Assembly (NCBI GenBank): GCA_902729315.2
Contig: LR746273.1
Location: 5,185,001-5,249,000, forward strand
DNA: 64,000 nucleotides
Source of the DNA: Spirodela intermedia
Taxonomy: Eukaryota; Streptophyta; Magnoliopsida; Alismatales; Araceae
Reading direction: 5' to 3'
Positions 61,331-64,000 of the stretch are shown here, in pieces. Each line of letters begins with the position of its first letter. Within the stretch, counting starts at the first letter, position 1. The position numbers were made by a program, and so were the translations under genes. The notes below the pieces were generated by a model. The model ran no database searches. It saw only the letters and a program-made list of their open reading frames with translations, and was not told where the DNA came from.

Positions 61331-64000
61331 ATGAGTATTTTTGTGAATGTTTGGATCATGATTTGAATAATATTGAACTCAAATTATGCCAAATATATAT
61401 TTTCAATAATGTATAATTTCCGAAATATAGTCTTATAGTGCATCATCTTAGAGTAGTAAAAATAATTTGTTGCTATACTTATGGCAGAAGTAATTATGGC
61501 ATTATATATAAACTGGGGTGGATAGTTATGCACAAATTGTTACATCTACCTGTGTTATAGAAGGAGAGCTTTGGAGGAAGATGTAATAGGAAAGTGTGAC
61601 ACACTTAAAATACCTGATAAACATATATCTTATCACAGACCCTTTGTCAAAGATATTAGATTCCTCATGTGAGGTAAGATATGACACCCCTAGTGTGAAA
61701 GAATGATATATGGGGTGTGGAATTATACTTTTGGCATAAGGCTGTGTGGTGGTCTGTGCATGCATGTGTCATAGGTGCATCGGCACAATCATGATATGGC
61801 ATGGGACACATGGAGGATGATCATATGCACAAGAGTTGTATCATGTGTACAGAAAAGTTAGCTAGTCTTATTTGACTTATATATAATTTGAAAAATATGC
61901 AAAGATATATTTTTTCAATTATTAAATGTAGGCTACATTTGGAAAGAGTCAATTCTTCTAATTGGTGAGCTAACCAAACACTCTCAATCATGTGTAATAA
62001 TAGTAAAGAGTTTTGAACTATCAGAAAACAAAGGCAAATCTTCAAAAGGTATACTTCTTCAAATAAAAAAGTGCCTAGAGGCATCTCATTCTTTAACCCA
62101 AAAGTTACTTGAAAAGTCCTTTGTTCTTGAGCTACATCCCTCACAAGCTCAATTTCGTGTCCATGACAAGTTCTCTAAGTGTTTAATATTTAAATTCTAT
62201 TTTTCTCATAGACAATATTACCTTTGGATAAGACTTTCTAGTGTTCAGGTGTAGTGACACCTTACAAAGTCATGAAGTGTAATAGTTCTAGGTGAAGGCA
62301 AGTGGGATCCTATAAGGAATGCATAGGGGAAGAGGAGAAGATTGAGAATTGAACAAACATTTTTAAAATTTATTTTGCACAGCATATTGTCTTTACCTAA
62401 ATGAGGATAATATTCTACTTCAAAATAGGCAATGCACTCCACTTCTTGTAGTAATTTTCCATGCCATAAATCTTCACTTAATTTCAGAGTAGACCTTGGA
62501 ATAATTTTTGATCATGTTCTTATTTTATGTGGCAATGCAAGTGTTATTAACTTACCATAAAACCCATTGGATCATTCTCAAACAACGGAAAAAATTGAAA
62601 CCCATCATGATTCCTTGCCAGGATCTTGTAGTATGTAAATTCTTTCCCTCTTTGTTTTTTTTTTAACTCATTTATCATTTTGTCCAACTCATAGTTCGCC
62701 GATCAGTTCCTTGAGAAAACAGAACCCTCGAAGGCAGACATAAATGCTTGAATTTACACAAGTGTGCAAGGATTGCAGACCTACAGGGCACGAGAGGAGC
62801 AATGTGAATCAGGGAGAGCATTTTTCCATTCCAAGCAGTCATTTCTTCAGCAACGTAACCGCCAAGTCGCCATTTATTAGAGTTTCAATCTCAATGATGC
62901 TTGCCCTGCTTTGATCAACTGGCGAAATGGTGGTTGAAACGGTCACTAAACATTTTGTCAGGCTGATCATCATCGTTGTGTCCACTTGATTGCAATTCTC
63001 AATGTACCATTTGTAAAGTTTGAAGAAATTAGTCAACCAAGTTGGGTTTTATGTCAAACCTGAATTGGCCGAGTCAAAGATATGCGCTCAGACTAAAGAC
63101 CAACCATCTCCATAGACTCTACATGGAAATTTAAACCTCAAAAAATTCACTTGGGTACAAAACATCAAGGAAGAAGAGAGCTTTCAAGCATTAGCATGAA
63201 ACTAGATTAGCATGCAAATCTAACATAGTCATCTGTACAGAAATGAACCGTCCCCTGCTCCAACCCAAAGAAAATCTGCTGACACTTTCCGTGCTGTCCA
63301 GGAGAAAAAAACTTAATTTCTTAGCAGAGCATTATTTCGGACCCTGTGGAGCCCTCCTTTGCCTTGTTCGTCTCATTCAAGAATGAAAAAACTCCACACT
63401 TTAATTTCTTCTCCACTTTGATTGGTTCAGAACTCCAAGAGTGACAGAAAGTCAAATGAAAACCATCTACAACCAACAGATAACAGTCGAGCCATAGAAT
63501 TCTGGCATACAAAAGACTGATAGATACAATAGACAGAACATCAGAGTGCTCAAGAATTTTTGTTTTACCATTAGCCCAATCATTTCATTGACGAAGGTAG
63601 CTACAGAAAAAAAGGCTAGCTATGAGAAAAATAATCTGAATCAACCAAATTCTATAGTTTTCACAAGTACCATAGTTAATTGTAGACTCCCAATCCATAC
63701 TTTGAAAGTTAGTATGTACCTCAGGTACATCCCGAGTCAATCGGAGGTGACTTATACACAGCACCACCGATGAAAACAATGAGAAAATTTTCGAAAGAGT
63801 TTACTTGAATTATAGATATGCTTCAGAGACTGGTGAAACAAGGTCAAGCGGACATGGATAATCCATTTCTGGTGGCAAGGAAAATGACACTTAAATCAAC
63901 TTAATTAAAATAAAATAAAATAAAATAGAAGTATTTGGAAACGGGAAAATTACCAGGTTATGACTCCAAACTGCAAGCCATCAATGGGATGAAATGAAGA
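61331..64000. other. AT-rich intergenic DNA to the window end
   Basis: No complete gene recognised. A (taaaa)n microsatellite is at about 63902-63928. Minus-strand ORFs at 62839-63036 (ending IEIETLINGDLAVTLLKK) and 63321-63512 (ending AKEGSTGSEIMLC) have protein-like ends. They could be last exons of a gene entering from the right, but no splice-linked partner is visible in the window, so they are not called. Confidence 0.4.

Noticed and set aside
62839-63512. Minus-strand ORFs that might be terminal exons of a gene entering from the right
   Set aside because: Protein-like endings but no linked exon, domain or clear splice pair within the window.

Overview
This window looks like nuclear DNA of a flowering plant. 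It holds four multi-exon genes with plant-type GT-AG introns, separated by AT-rich DNA full of decayed LTR retrotransposons and (CT)n/(AG)n and (AT)n microsatellites. The 5' exons of several genes are strongly GC-rich and later exons are not. That gradient is typical of monocots, so a monocot (palm- or banana-like) is my best guess; this is inference. No bacterial-type operons, CRISPR arrays, rRNA or convincing tRNA genes were found.

Layout. 1-8.2 kb: gene-free repeats, with a probable LTR relic (about 2.7-3.4 kb), degenerate units of about 300 bp (4.3-6.4 kb) and a broken Ty3/gypsy pol fragment (6.5-7.5 kb). 8.2-9.0 kb: CT-rich tandem repeats beside the next gene. 9.0-14.43 kb, minus: a complete 19-exon GH35 beta-galactosidase (845 aa). 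17.05-22.44 kb, minus: a 3-exon CDK5RAP1/MiaB-type tRNA methylthiotransferase (631 aa). 26.32-34.29 kb, plus: a 10-exon A1-family aspartic protease (502 aa), secreted and probably GPI-anchored. 36.44-49.13 kb, plus: a 12-exon WD40-repeat protein resembling WDR13 (487 aa). 49-64 kb: intergenic DNA with three decayed Ty1/copia elements: minus at 53.1-55.3 kb, plus at 55.9-57.4 kb (internally deleted) and plus at 58.4-61.3 kb.

For all four genes I joined exons by eye, using splice sites, reading phase and family sequence conservation. Each joined CDS is a multiple of three with no internal stop. The genes do not form one pathway: cell-wall or glycoconjugate galactose trimming, tRNA modification, extracellular proteolysis and a WD40 scaffold. 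The first two are on the minus strand and the last two on the plus strand, so the methylthiotransferase and protease start head-to-head about 3.9 kb apart.

I found no convincing undescribed system. The most interesting signal is an inverted partial copy of the exon 16/intron 16 junction inside intron 12 of the beta-galactosidase gene. Other points are a stop-free GC-AG intron in the same gene, a gag-to-RT deletion derivative of a copia element, and a G-quadruplex-like tract in a WD40-gene intron.
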